The notes under the pieces are model-generated. The model made no database searches. It saw only the letters and a list, made by a program, of their open reading frames with translations, and had not been told where the DNA came from. A DNA stretch of 64,000 nucleotides from Calothrix sp. NIES-3974 (lineage in GTDB: Bacteria; Cyanobacteriota; Cyanobacteriia; Cyanobacteriales; Nostocaceae): NCBI RefSeq assembly GCF_002368395.1, contig NZ_AP018254.1:3906001-3970000 (forward strand), given 5' to 3'. The translations under genes and the position numbers were made by a program. Position 1 is the first letter of the stretch, and the number at the start of each line of letters is the position of its first letter. Of this stretch, positions 37,191 to 45,833 are shown piece after piece.

Positions 37191-38028
37191 CTAAGATGCT
37201 AATTCCAATTCCCAGGGTTCAATTTCTTGTTCCCAGGGTGCGGGTTGACGAATCTGTTCCCAAACGGGACTATATAAAGCTTCATCTAATTCCCGTGCCA
37301 TTTCTAACATCCCTGCATAACCAGCGTAGGTGTGGTGACGTTCTTGGTTAACGTCTAAAAAGGGAATTCTTGCTTTTAGGGCTGTGTATTGGTTGCGTCC
37401 CCCGGCAATCAACATGTCAGCCTTGGTTTCATTAATCACTCGTAATATTTCCTGGGGATTACCCTTTTCTAGCATAATCCCTTCTTTCCCTAGTAATTCT
37501 TTAATTCTGGCTTTGTCTTCCTCCGTACTTTTTTTTGTACTAGTGGCTACTACTTCCATACCTAAATCCTTTGCCGCAGAGACCACCGACCAACTTTTGA
37601 CACCACCCGTATAAATTACAACTTTTTTCCCCTTGAGACGGGTGCGGTAGGGTGCAAGGGCAAAGTTCAGTTTACTGGTTTCCTCGGCAATTAAGGCTTC
37701 TGTGCGTGCTTGTAAGTCTGCATCACCTAGTTTAGCCGCAATATTACGTAAACAACGATTCATGTCGTTTACACCATAGAAAGACTCTTCGATGTAGGGA
37801 ATGCCGTACTTTTCTTCCATCTTGCGTCCCACATTGATTAAGGCTTTCGAGCAAATCATCACGTTAAGTTTAGCTCGGTGAGCGTAGGTGATTTCCCGGT
37901 AGCGAGCATCACCCGTAATTTTCGAGAGAACTCGAATTCCCAGCTTTTGAAACAGGGGGAGAACGCTCCACATTTCCCCGGCAATATTGTATTCTCCAAT
38001 CAGGTTAATGTCGTAGGGTGTTGTATAT
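37191..38028 (-). CDS. nifE: nifE 3' fragment: FeMo-cofactor scaffold protein, residues 190-467
   Basis: Reading leftward from the core at 38039, the frame gives [21 protein letters not shown] and continues through [38 protein letters not shown] and [20 protein letters not shown] to the stop at 37191. This is the distal 60 percent of NifE. The open frame extends upstream to 38183, but that part is not NifE. Joining to the 5' fragment at 8995 is in frame (the shared Glu codon is completed) and gives 467 aa. The gene is therefore broken by an inversion and not by a simple insertion. Confidence 0.95.
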
Positions 38029-38042
38029 TCCGGTTCACCGGA
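38029..38042 (-). repeat. nifE attachment core, right copy, within a perfect palindrome
   Basis: On the - strand the core GGTGAACCGGA (38039-38029) is identical to that at 8985-8995. Three more bases (TCC) make TCCGGT-GA-ACCGGA, a palindrome with a two-base asymmetric centre. The polarity of GA is opposite to that at the left site, so pairing of like half-sites demands inversion. Confidence 0.88.
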
Positions 38043-38079
38043 GCGTTGACAACAACACAAAATGTTTTTGGCACAGTGG

Positions 38080-38100
38080 AGACGTAGCAATGCTACGTCT
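38080..38100. repeat. Palindrome AGACGTAGCA-A-TGCTACGTCT
   Basis: A perfect 21-bp palindrome identical to that at 24406-24426. It lies 38 bp outside the right nifE core, between it and the HEAT-repeat gene. Confidence 0.8.
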
Positions 38101-38145
38101 CTATTATTTTCCTGTTTGGCTGTGTTCACAGGATGTGGGTTTGAC

Positions 38146-38820
38146 CTAATTATTTCCAGTTGCGACTTCCAAAGCAGCAGCAACCACGCGATAATGCTCG
38201 TCCTGTTGTAACTGGGAGATCAGTTGTTTGGCTTGGGGTGCTTGACTATGTTGAAGAGCGATCGCAACTCGCCAACGGGTACGCCAATCTGGACTATAAC
38301 TAAGTTGGGTGAGAATCTCTAGAGCTTGTTGTTGTAGGGGAGATTTCAGGATTTGACCTAGTGCTAAAATTCCTGCTTCTTTGACTGTCTGGGTTGGATC
38401 GGTAATGGCAATTTTGGCGATTTCTAATAAATCCGCGTAACTGGTAGTTTCCACCAGTAGGGAAATCACGGTCTGTCGTACTAACCAATTTTGCGATCGC
38501 TTGAATAATCCAGATAATACGGGAATTGCTTGCTCTCCGAATTCAAAAATCGAATTAGCTGCTTCCGCTAATACGTTGGCATCTTCGTCTTTTTCGATAA
38601 TTCGTTGCAAAGCCTGAAAAGACTCGTTTGTCCGATGATTACCTAATCCCATTACTGCTAAACGACGGAGAGCAAAGTCCGGTTCTTGGGATAATCTTTG
38701 CAAAACCGGAATTGCCACGTCTGCCGAAAATTTTCCTAATTCGTCTAGAGCGTTTTTACGTAAGTTCAATTCGGATGCTCTTAAGGAAATTTCAATTTGT
38801 TCAATTGGTTGTTGACTCAT
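38146..38820 (-). CDS. HEAT-repeat protein
   Basis: The protein has 224 aa and is entirely alpha-helical. Five to six HEAT-type repeats are recognisable, such as [33 protein letters not shown] and [13 protein letters not shown], each about 31-37 residues. In cyanobacteria such proteins often act in phycobilin lyase or assembly roles, but no lyase-specific residues are evident. It sits directly outside the right nifE core, so it may have been element cargo. The partner is unknown. Confidence 0.75.
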   Translation of the reverse strand: MSQQPIEQIEISLRASELNLRKNALDELGKFSADVAIPVLQRLSQEPDFALRRLAVMGLGNHRTNESFQALQRIIEKDEDANVLAEAANSIFEFGEQAIPVLSGLFKRSQNWLVRQTVISLLVETTSYADLLEIAKIAITDPTQTVKEAGILALGQILKSPLQQQALEILTQLSYSPDWRTRWRVAIALQHSQAPQAKQLISQLQQDEHYRVVAAALEVATGNN

Positions 38821-39173
38821 AAATTTACTATCGTCTTTTTAGTTATTTAATTAAAGTTAGCTGGTGTGTGGAAAATTATGATCGTGATTTGAAGGCAGAT
38901 ATTAGTCACATCAGAGCGATAAATTAAGGTTTGATATGGAACACATCCCGCATCTATTGAAAGAATACCGTAAGTGCTGTGGTAAATAGAATTCTTGAGC
39001 AGATAAATTGGTAAATTTTTGAGATATACTTTGCAAAGCCAATAATTAAGCCTTTGATTGGAGATGGTTAATGTTTAAATGTCACCTGTTAACCGTCAAC
39101 ACAGCAAAAGGGAAATATATCCAGGTATGTAGTAAAAGGTATTTCTTAACGATATCTTCCAATATATAATTAA
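38821..39173. other. Intergenic region without a gene
   Basis: AT-rich. Around 39080-39118 it carries the GTCACCTGTTAACCGTCAAC..AAAAGGGAAATATAT block that also occurs near 31247-31285. Nothing else is seen. Confidence 0.5.
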
Positions 39174-39854
39174 TTAAATATTATTCGGGTCGATGCTTAA
39201 TTCCCGTAATTTTGCAGCTAATCTATTGGCGCGATCGCATTCCTGAATAGCTGTTTCTTCTGGTGTCGGAACTAACTCCCCATCCGGGGTAAAAAATCGC
39301 AGTAAGCCTTGATGAATACCAATATATAACCCTAACTGGTGACTCCAGAGATGACCTTGAGAATGGGGTTCCAGGGGTTGATATTTACCATCAACTAAAT
39401 GAAAACCCGCAAACTCCAAACTATAGGGGTCAAACCAGAAATAATCATGGACACGAAAGATATCTTGATAAAGTTGTTTTTTCCCTTCCCGATCCACACT
39501 CGCAGTAAAATCAGACAGAATTTCCACAACTACATGGGGATATTTTCCATCTTCCTCCCAAACTATCCAACTTTTCCTAACCTTGCGTTCCGTATTTAAT
39601 ACCACAAAAAAATCCGGCCCACAAAAGTCACGATTTTTAATTTTATGAGTACTATAGTAAATACTTAAATTCGCCGCAACATAAAAGTCATTTCGGTCTC
39701 GCCACAGCCATTCTAAGCATTCCAACAGCAAGATAATTTGTCGTAGATGCAGTTCGGTTTCCAAGGGAGGTTCATCACTCAATAAGTCCGTTGGCAGTAG
39801 AATAACATCTTCCTGAATCCCTTGAACAGTCTCTAATTCCGGAGCTATAGTCAT
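39174..39854 (-). CDS. Uma2-family (DUF820) endonuclease-like protein
   Basis: The protein has 226 aa. The PD-(D/E)XK-like core is visible as FCGPDFFVVL and HVVVEILSDFTASVDREGKKQ, then YQDIFRVHDYFWFDPY. The C-terminal part has LGLYIGIHQGLLRFFTPDG and an Arg-rich end. The Uma2 group is greatly expanded in cyanobacteria, and its role is not settled. This is the longer variant, unlike the decayed shorter copy at 20252. Confidence 0.8.
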   Translation of the reverse strand: MTIAPELETVQGIQEDVILLPTDLLSDEPPLETELHLRQIILLLECLEWLWRDRNDFYVAANLSIYYSTHKIKNRDFCGPDFFVVLNTERKVRKSWIVWEEDGKYPHVVVEILSDFTASVDREGKKQLYQDIFRVHDYFWFDPYSLEFAGFHLVDGKYQPLEPHSQGHLWSHQLGLYIGIHQGLLRFFTPDGELVPTPEETAIQECDRANRLAAKLRELSIDPNNI

Positions 39855-40205
39855 GAATTTGGTTAGAAAAAGGCCAACCTAACATACACCATTTATTTTA
39901 GACTAATTCGTAAATTATGGTAAGTAGGGAGTTGGAAATAGGGAGTAGCCACCACAAAAACTTTGCCTGGTTCATAGTACAAGCATTCATTTCTTTTCTC
40001 CCCTGTTCCCGAAAGCTCTCCGTCAGGTATCAACTTCAAAGTAAAACGGTATAACTACTCTTCCCAAGTAAAAGCTCTTTTTATTGCCGAACTCATTCCT
40101 ACTCGCTGCTTGGGAACACTTAGGTTTTCCGCACGAGGAGACAAGTAAAAGCTCTTTTTATTGCCGAACTCATTCCTACTCCCTACTCCCTAATTCTCAA
40201 GAAAG
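39855..40205. other. Repeat-filled intergenic region
   Basis: No gene. It holds GGGAGTA-type heptamers and a 40-bp direct repeat beginning CAAGTAAAAGCTCTTTTTAT at 40065-40104 and 40142-40181. An ACCGTTTTACTTTGAAGTTG segment read in reverse near 40030 resembles the block at 14264. Confidence 0.6.
40065..40181 (+). repeat. 40-bp direct repeat, two copies
   Basis: The copies at 40065-40104 and 40142-40181 are identical over 40 bases (CAAGTAAAAGC..CATTCCTACTC) and 37 bases apart. They lie downstream of the glutaredoxin gene. Confidence 0.85.
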
Positions 40206-40520
40206 TCATATAGGAGCTTGCTGCAAAAGGGGATCGAGTTGACCCTTGGTATCTAAAGCGTAAATATCATCACATCCACCAATGTGTTTTTGATTAATAA
40301 AAATTTGGGGAACTGTGCGCCGACCATTAGCTCTCTCCGCCATTTTTGCCCTTGCAGTTTCGTCTCCATCAATTTTATATTCAGTAAATTTAACACCTTT
40401 CCACCACAGTAACATTTTTGCCCGAATACAGTAGGGACAGGTTTGCCAAGTATAAATTTCTACGTTTGCTTTGATCTGTTCTGGGTGACGACCTAAAAGG
40501 GAATTAAGAACATCAAACAT
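40206..40520 (-). CDS. grxC: Glutaredoxin (dithiol, CPYC)
   Basis: The 104-aa protein has the active site WQTCPYCIRAKM (Cys28 and Cys31), followed by the TVPQIFINQKHIGGCDD glutathione-binding segment. The length and motifs are those of bacterial glutaredoxin 3. It reduces disulfides using glutathione in the cytoplasm. A short N-terminal extension (MFDVLNSLLGRHPEQIKA) is usual in cyanobacteria. It stands alone between repeat-rich spacers. Confidence 0.9.
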   Translation of the reverse strand: MFDVLNSLLGRHPEQIKANVEIYTWQTCPYCIRAKMLLWWKGVKFTEYKIDGDETARAKMAERANGRRTVPQIFINQKHIGGCDDIYALDTKGQLDPLLQQAPI

Positions 40521-40701
40521 GGCTAATGGTAAATAATTATACTAATTGCAAGAGAAAAAGAAAAAGAATAGGAAAGATATAATGGAAATCGAACTCTTGT
40601 ATAATAAGAGCTTTCTAAGCTATTTCCCTAGCTCCCATGCTCCGCGTGGGAACTCAAGGGTGGGTGAATGAAGGCGGTAGCCCTCACGCACTGGATGGCT
40701 A

Positions 40702-40756
40702 CGCAGAGCATAGTCACTAGATAAATGGTCTGGATATTTCCGCCAACTTGTACTAG
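40702..40756 (+). repeat. 55-bp dispersed repeat, partner of 4978-5032
   Basis: CGCAGAGCATAGTCAC, then GATAAA, TCTGGATA, TTCC, CCAACTTGTACTAG aligns without gaps to 4978-5032 inside the nifK element, with a few substitutions. Confidence 0.7.
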
Positions 40757-40808
40757 TCTACGAACATCCTATACGCCTAGGAAAAGTAATCCAAAATCCG
40801 ATTACCAT

Positions 40809-42071
40809 CTACTTTAAAAACAGATAAAATAATTGTCCTCTACCTTTAGTAATTCCGGCTCGGTCTCCAGCGACTTTGCCAGTACCGACGAAGTAATCGA
40901 CTCGACCGGGGGTTTTGATTGCTCCTCCGGTATCTTGGTCGAGGACAAATCGACTGATTACCTGGGATTGCAGTTTTCCCCCTGGGGTAATGACGGGGAT
41001 ATAGCCGCGAATCAAAGCTAATCCACCAGGTGGCATTAAAGATTTATCAGTGGCAATCGAACGGTCTGCGGTTAATTGTACACCGATGGAGCCGGTTGCT
41101 GGTATACCTGGATTTTCTTGGAAAAAGACAAAACTGGGGTCACGGGGAATATAAACGTTTAAATCCTGGGGTTTGCGGCGAAAATGTTCCAAAATCGCGG
41201 GCATTGTCACCTCTTCTAGGGGTATGACTCCATCATCCGCCAAAGCTCGACCAATGCTTTGATAATTGTGGCGAGTATTACCAGCATAGCCCACATGGGT
41301 TTCCCTCCCATCGGTGAGTTTTAACTTCGCTGAACCTTGAATTTGGATTAAAATTGGCTCCATGCGATCGCGAAACCAAAATATTTCCAAACCACGTAGT
41401 TTGCTGCGAGAAGCTTGTAGTCCATCTGCACCTTCTAATTCGATGCGAGTGGGGTGAGGACGGGGCCATTTTTCCAAGTCGGGGGGACGACGGTAGATAG
41501 GATATTTATATTCGGGGGTGGGTGTACGACTAGCTTGATAAACAGGTTCGTAGTAGGCTGTGAATAAAACTGACCCGTTGCGATCGCTACCTATTGATTG
41601 ATATAGTTGGAATTCTTGGGCAATATAGGAGTTGAGTTCCTGGGGAGAACGGCTGATTTGCACTAATTGCCGAAATCTTTGTAAGGATTTGATGGTGCGT
41701 GGGAGAGTAATTCCGGAGATGGGATAATTTTTGTAGGCAGTTTCAGCCCTTGGGGTATTGAGGTAGGTCAAACTGCGATCAATCGATTGAATTAATGCCG
41801 TTTTGTCTCCCGGTGTTTGGGAATCCCCCCATAATTGGGTATCCAAACAGGATTGATCTTGGGAACAAAAAGTAATTGCAGGACGGGGTATGAGGACGGA
41901 TGGGGTAGTTGAAGTTGAGTTGGTTGGTAAACGCCATTTTTGTAACCGACACTCCGGTGCAGCTAGTTTCAAGTGTCCCAGGGATGGTAATTGCAGCAGG
42001 TAGACTGTGATAAATACGGGTATACCCAGGATGATTGCCGAAAAAATTGCTACTTGTTGTTTCCAGAACAT
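40809..42071 (-). CDS. mltA: Membrane-bound lytic murein transglycosylase A (MltA)
   Basis: The protein has 420 aa. An N-terminal hydrophobic segment (about 8-28) anchors or exports it. The MltA domain follows, with LFTAYYEPVYQASRTPT, the Arg/Tyr-rich linker, IQIQGSAKLKL, and NTRHNYQSIGRAL. The C-terminal 3D domain has TPGGKLQSQVISRFVLDQDTG and GRVDYFVGTG, with the catalytic Asp in DQDTGG. The enzyme cleaves peptidoglycan glycan strands with formation of the anhydro product, in the periplasm. It is a single gene. Confidence 0.9.
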   Translation of the reverse strand: MFWKQQVAIFSAIILGIPVFITVYLLQLPSLGHLKLAAPECRLQKWRLPTNSTSTTPSVLIPRPAITFCSQDQSCLDTQLWGDSQTPGDKTALIQSIDRSLTYLNTPRAETAYKNYPISGITLPRTIKSLQRFRQLVQISRSPQELNSYIAQEFQLYQSIGSDRNGSVLFTAYYEPVYQASRTPTPEYKYPIYRRPPDLEKWPRPHPTRIELEGADGLQASRSKLRGLEIFWFRDRMEPILIQIQGSAKLKLTDGRETHVGYAGNTRHNYQSIGRALADDGVIPLEEVTMPAILEHFRRKPQDLNVYIPRDPSFVFFQENPGIPATGSIGVQLTADRSIATDKSLMPPGGLALIRGYIPVITPGGKLQSQVISRFVLDQDTGGAIKTPGRVDYFVGTGKVAGDRAGITKGRGQLFYLFLK

Positions 42072-42939
42072 GGAATCGCAAGGGATTGTTAGGGGATTAA
42101 TTATTGATTATAGATTTGAGATTTACCTGAATTTGATTTTATCACCTAAGTATGTGGCATGCTTTTGATTGTTGACTGTGTAATGGTACAAAATACAAGA
42201 TTGGAGAAAATCAGAGAACTTATCCGGAATAGCGATGAGTGGGGTTGGTTAAATAGATAACAGCGTTCAATCATGAATAATTCGTAATTTATAATAGCCC
42301 ACAGCAAAGAACCTGTATCTATACTCATAATTCTGTTTGAGATAGGGATTTAACCCCTACGAAAACAGGAATACTTATTTAAAGGGGAATCAAAACCTTT
42401 TTAATTACAAATTACATAGGCACAGCCTGACCGTAAGCTATGACAAATTACAAATTACATAACTTGCTTCCCGCGTAGCGAGTATGACAAATTACGTACG
42501 CGAAGCGTTGCCGCAGGCTATTACGTAGACGCGTAGCGGCTTGCCGTAGGCTATTACAAATTACAAATTACACTAATTTTTGCTGTCAAGTTTTTTCATC
42601 AAGATAAATATAATAAATTAGGCTGGCATCACCACTTTCATTGTTCATATATTATCCCGGATTCAATACGGTTTACATTTTCTGATAAACCCATACAGTT
42701 ATTATAAAAAGAATTGTAGGTTAGATTACGGCGTAACGAATCAAATCAAAGCGATATGATTCACCTTCTGCAATGTAACCCAATAATAATACGCAATTCA
42801 GGGCTTTCCATTCTAACTGAACCGTATTGAACCAGAATCCATAGACACACGTGGTGCAGATCGATCGAAGATTAATCTCAAATCTCAAATCTCAAATCCA
42901 ACATATTCTTGTTCAGGCACATTTTTGGAGTTATTTAAT
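42072..42939. other. Long intergenic region dominated by repeats
   Basis: No gene is supported. The composite repeat (42402-42572) is the main content. Near 42875-42900 there is a heptamer run of AATCTCA units. A degenerate TTAATCTCAAATCTC stretch precedes the gene at 42940. Confidence 0.55.
42402..42572. repeat. Composite dispersed repeat (ATTACAAATTAC / GCGTAGCG units)
   Basis: Alternating units ACAAATTAC, CTTCCCGCGTAGCG, GCGAAGCGTTGCCG and GACGCGTAGCGGCTTGCCGT recur several times in 170 bp. Shorter versions lie at 35622-35712 and 56903-56975. It has the look of cyanobacterial intergenic interspersed repeats. Confidence 0.75.
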
Positions 42940-43266
42940 ATGTCGAATACAAATATGAATTCCTCTGTTTCCTCTGGAGACACAACCGATAATTCTCCAG
43001 TAAATACAGTTCAGACATCATCCCCTCACCATCAACACCATTCTCCCGCAATGGAAGGAACAAAAAAAGCGATTTGTAGTAACTGGAAAACAACTGTTAT
43101 TGGCATAGTTTTATCCTTTACTGGATTTGTTGCCTTTTCTCCTAACACATTTGGTGGGGAGCAATCCGTTCTGGTGCAATTGTGTCGCTATATCACCTCT
43201 GGTGGATTGGCTGTTTTAGGTGTTTCTGCAAAGGATTTTAATGTCAGTGGTGGTGACAAAGAATGA
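42940..43266 (+). CDS. Small membrane protein, 108 aa, unknown function
   Basis: ATG at 42940 is preceded by GGAG nine bases upstream; a TTG start at 42925 is possible. The first ~55 residues are Ser/Thr/Asn/His-rich and disordered (SSPHHQHHSP). Two hydrophobic segments follow (about 66-83 and 92-103) with GGLAVLGVSAKDFN. The pattern recalls phage holin-like or small stress membrane proteins, but I cannot assign a family. It is convergent with the response regulator gene, with nine bases between them. Confidence 0.55.
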   Translation: MSNTNMNSSVSSGDTTDNSPVNTVQTSSPHHQHHSPAMEGTKKAICSNWKTTVIGIVLSFTGFVAFSPNTFGGEQSVLVQLCRYITSGGLAVLGVSAKDFNVSGGDKE

Positions 43267-43275
43267 AAAAGTCGC

Positions 43276-43980
43276 TTAACCATCTTCAAACCGATAGCCA
43301 ACCCCAATGACTGTTTTAATAAACTGTGGGTTGGCTGAATCAAATTCGATCTTCTTACGTAACCTGGCAATATGGGTATCCACAACCCTTTCATCCCCAA
43401 AAAAGTTATCTCCCCACAACTTATCAATTAATTGGCTGCGGTTCCATACTCGACCAGGATGACCAATAAAGGTACTGAGTAATTCAAATTCTAAAGCCGT
43501 TAAATCTAATGCTTCCACCTGGTTTTCTCCATCTTGCCTGGTGGCGGTACGTTTTTCCATATCAATGGTAAAATGGGGAGTATGGTAAATGTGGGGTAAC
43601 CGTGCCGTTTGACGCATACTCCGACGCAATAAAGCCCGAACACGAGCTACTAATTCCCGGGGACTGAAGGGTTTGACCATATAATCGTCAGCACCCGTTG
43701 ATAAACCAATTACCCGGTCGATTTCTTCCCCCCGCGCTGTCAACATGAGGATATAGGGGTCTTTGTTTCCCGGTTGCTGACGAATTCGGGCACAAACTTC
43801 TAAACCATCGATTCCGGGAATCAGCAAATCCAGAATAATTAAATCGGGGGGTTGGTGGTCAAATTCCTGCAAGCCTTGATTCCCATCTTTGGCAATTCTA
43901 CAGGTAAAACCTTCTTTTTCCAGGTTGCGTTGAATTAATCCAGCGATTTCCGGTTCGTCTTCAATAATTAGTATGTCCAT
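43276..43980 (-). CDS. OmpR/PhoB-type response regulator
   Basis: The protein has 234 aa. The receiver domain (1-120) has the acidic pair in IIEDEPE, phosphoacceptor Asp51 in IILDLLIPG, Thr in MLTARG and Lys in MVKPFSP. The winged-helix DNA-binding domain (about 130-232) has LTALEFELLSTFIGHPGRVW and VDTHIARLRKKIE. There is no adjacent kinase; the ATP-grasp gene upstream ends 28 bp before its start and may be cotranscribed. Targets are unknown. Confidence 0.9.
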   Translation of the reverse strand: MDILIIEDEPEIAGLIQRNLEKEGFTCRIAKDGNQGLQEFDHQPPDLIILDLLIPGIDGLEVCARIRQQPGNKDPYILMLTARGEEIDRVIGLSTGADDYMVKPFSPRELVARVRALLRRSMRQTARLPHIYHTPHFTIDMEKRTATRQDGENQVEALDLTALEFELLSTFIGHPGRVWNRSQLIDKLWGDNFFGDERVVDTHIARLRKKIEFDSANPQFIKTVIGVGYRFEDG

Positions 43981-44007
43981 TGGAGAATACAGAATAATTC
44001 CTGGTAT

Positions 44008-45618
44008 CTATAAACTACAACCCATCCAATCAACAGAGTAAACATATTCAGAAAAAGCTGTAAATTCATCGGGGGGATTACAACTTTCTATATCTAAAAC
44101 CTCTTGAACTCGGTCGTAAATTTCTTGAGCTTGTTCTGGTGTATCACCAATACTGGTTAAACCTAATTTACCGAACTGCGATAGACACCCCATTAAATGA
44201 AATACACTTCCGGTTTCGGCTCCGGAATTAAAATGGAGACGATGGTGGGCAATAATATCCATTAAATCATTGGGTAACAAACCGCAATATTTACGATTTT
44301 GCAAGTTATCGGTGGCAATATAATATTTGGGACACCCATGTTGACTCAAAAATAAACCCGTTTTTAAATCATAACTCCCATTGGTTAACAACTTTAAAGT
44401 CATAAACGGATGGGTTGTTCCTCCTTTGCGAAGGTTGATTTCAATTGCTTGGATATCCCACTCCCCGTTACCTTTGTCAACGGTAATAAAATCAACTCCA
44501 TAGCGTTCTAATGCACCCTTTTCAGCCAGGTTGTTACCGATTTTAATGCCTAATTCCTGTAACTGTAAGCGATAGGATTCGTCAGCAGGGAAGCGACAAC
44601 CTAAATAGATTTGTCCGTCGGGACCACCGAGAATCTGGTCGTGGGTGGATAATATTTCCACTTCTCCACTGGGGGTGATACGACCCTGGACACTGGGGGA
44701 GCGCTTGATTTCTCCTTCTACGAAAGCTTCGACAATTGCACCAAGTTCGGGGATTCTACTACCGAAATTTTGCCAGGTTTCTTGGTGAGCTTGAAATCGC
44801 ATTTCTGGGAAGGATTTATGGATGGCTGCAATGGTTCCTATTTGGGATACCCTATGGGGTGCATAGTCAGCAATTGGTCGCAGGTCTAATAGTGCATTTC
44901 CTTCTCCAGAAATTCCTTCATTCAGCTTGACTACCATTCTTTGCAAGCTAGGTTGACGTTCCCATAATTCTGCTGCTGCAACTGCTAAATCATCTACATT
45001 CCAAACAAGTTTACTACCATCGGGATGGGGTACACCAGCTTCTGCAAATATTTGCCGACTACCACTTTTGGTTCCCCAAATTTGCAATTCGGGTGATGCT
45101 GCATACAATGGTATACCTAATTTTACTGAGAGTTCAGCCTCCAACTGGGTGGCATTGTAGCAAGCCATGAAGGACTTTTCTAAGCGAAGAGCTTGGCGGA
45201 TACGTTCTATAAGTCGCGGACGTTCGAGGATTTTTTCCGTCAGGGGTTTGGGGGATGCATCGTAGGTGGAAAGTAGTAATAAACGGTTACGAGCGTGGGA
45301 AAAGGGGATACCGGATAACAGTTGCAGGTAGTAATCAATAATACTAGGGTGAAGGGGTTTGGAGGTGACGTAGATTAATCGGGTACGGGGATTGCGGAGG
45401 CGAATGAGGGAGAATAATAATCGTTCTTCGTAATGTTCAAAACCTTCAACTTTTTCAATTTCCCGTTGATCAAGGCTGAGGGAGGGGACAACTAAAATAT
45501 CAGCATCGCTATGATCAAACATGTCAATGGTACGCCAGCGATCGCGTAACATTAACTGTAGTTGGTGAAAGCGATCGCTAGTATTGAGATGGGTAATCCC
45601 GTGATCTAAAATTTGCAT
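44008..45618 (-). CDS. ATP-grasp protein, PGM1-like peptide ligase family
   Basis: The protein has 536 aa. The N-terminal ~140 residues form a pre-ATP-grasp domain (LVVPSLSLDQREIEKVEGFEH, RLIYVTSKPLHPSIIDYYL). The ATP-grasp part follows, with VKLNEGISGEGNALLDL, FVEGEIKRSPSVQGRI and the metal-binding AIEINLRKGGTTHPF. A C-terminal domain ends near LDIESCNPPDEF. The family is related to the PGM1 peptide ligase of pheganomycin synthesis; cyanobacterial members have unknown substrates. It lies 28 bp upstream of the response regulator gene. Confidence 0.82.
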   Translation of the reverse strand: MQILDHGITHLNTSDRFHQLQLMLRDRWRTIDMFDHSDADILVVPSLSLDQREIEKVEGFEHYEERLLFSLIRLRNPRTRLIYVTSKPLHPSIIDYYLQLLSGIPFSHARNRLLLLSTYDASPKPLTEKILERPRLIERIRQALRLEKSFMACYNATQLEAELSVKLGIPLYAASPELQIWGTKSGSRQIFAEAGVPHPDGSKLVWNVDDLAVAAAELWERQPSLQRMVVKLNEGISGEGNALLDLRPIADYAPHRVSQIGTIAAIHKSFPEMRFQAHQETWQNFGSRIPELGAIVEAFVEGEIKRSPSVQGRITPSGEVEILSTHDQILGGPDGQIYLGCRFPADESYRLQLQELGIKIGNNLAEKGALERYGVDFITVDKGNGEWDIQAIEINLRKGGTTHPFMTLKLLTNGSYDLKTGLFLSQHGCPKYYIATDNLQNRKYCGLLPNDLMDIIAHHRLHFNSGAETGSVFHLMGCLSQFGKLGLTSIGDTPEQAQEIYDRVQEVLDIESCNPPDEFTAFSEYVYSVDWMGCSL

Positions 45619-45833
45619 GATTGATCCCCTATCGTTGAACCCCTGATAATTCCTGTATATCTCAACTATTGAGATATTTACGGGATATTACGAATATGTA
45701 ACACTGTCGGATTTTCAGGAAAAAGTGTTTAGAGAAAATTTATGGGAAATAAGCGATCGCATGTGTGTGATACCGATTTGAAACGTGGATTATGATTGCA
45801 GGCTGAAGAAAGCGATCGCTCATATCCTTTTGT

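Larger units (their letters stand above)
8985..38039. mobile_element. Putative 29-kb developmentally invertible segment splitting nifE
   Basis: The two halves of nifE sit at the ends of this segment in opposite orientation, each abutting the same 11-base core, with the cores inverted relative to each other. A crossover at the central GA would invert about 29.05 kb. That would give an intact 467-aa nifE at the left end, followed on the + strand by nifN, nifX, the DUF269 and DUF683 genes, nifW, hesA, hesB and fdxH. The other end would then form a symmetric site from the two outer half-sites (attP-like). A serine recombinase lies just inside the left end. Excision is not possible with sites of this polarity. 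Confidence 0.85.

Noticed and set aside
8985-38039. Simple excision of the nifE element
   Set aside because: The cores and the two nifE parts are in inverted orientation with opposite GA polarity, so deletion cannot rejoin the gene.
38043-38183. Upstream extension of the nifE 3' frame
   Set aside because: It reads through non-nif DNA beyond the attachment core, including a palindrome. It is open only by chance.
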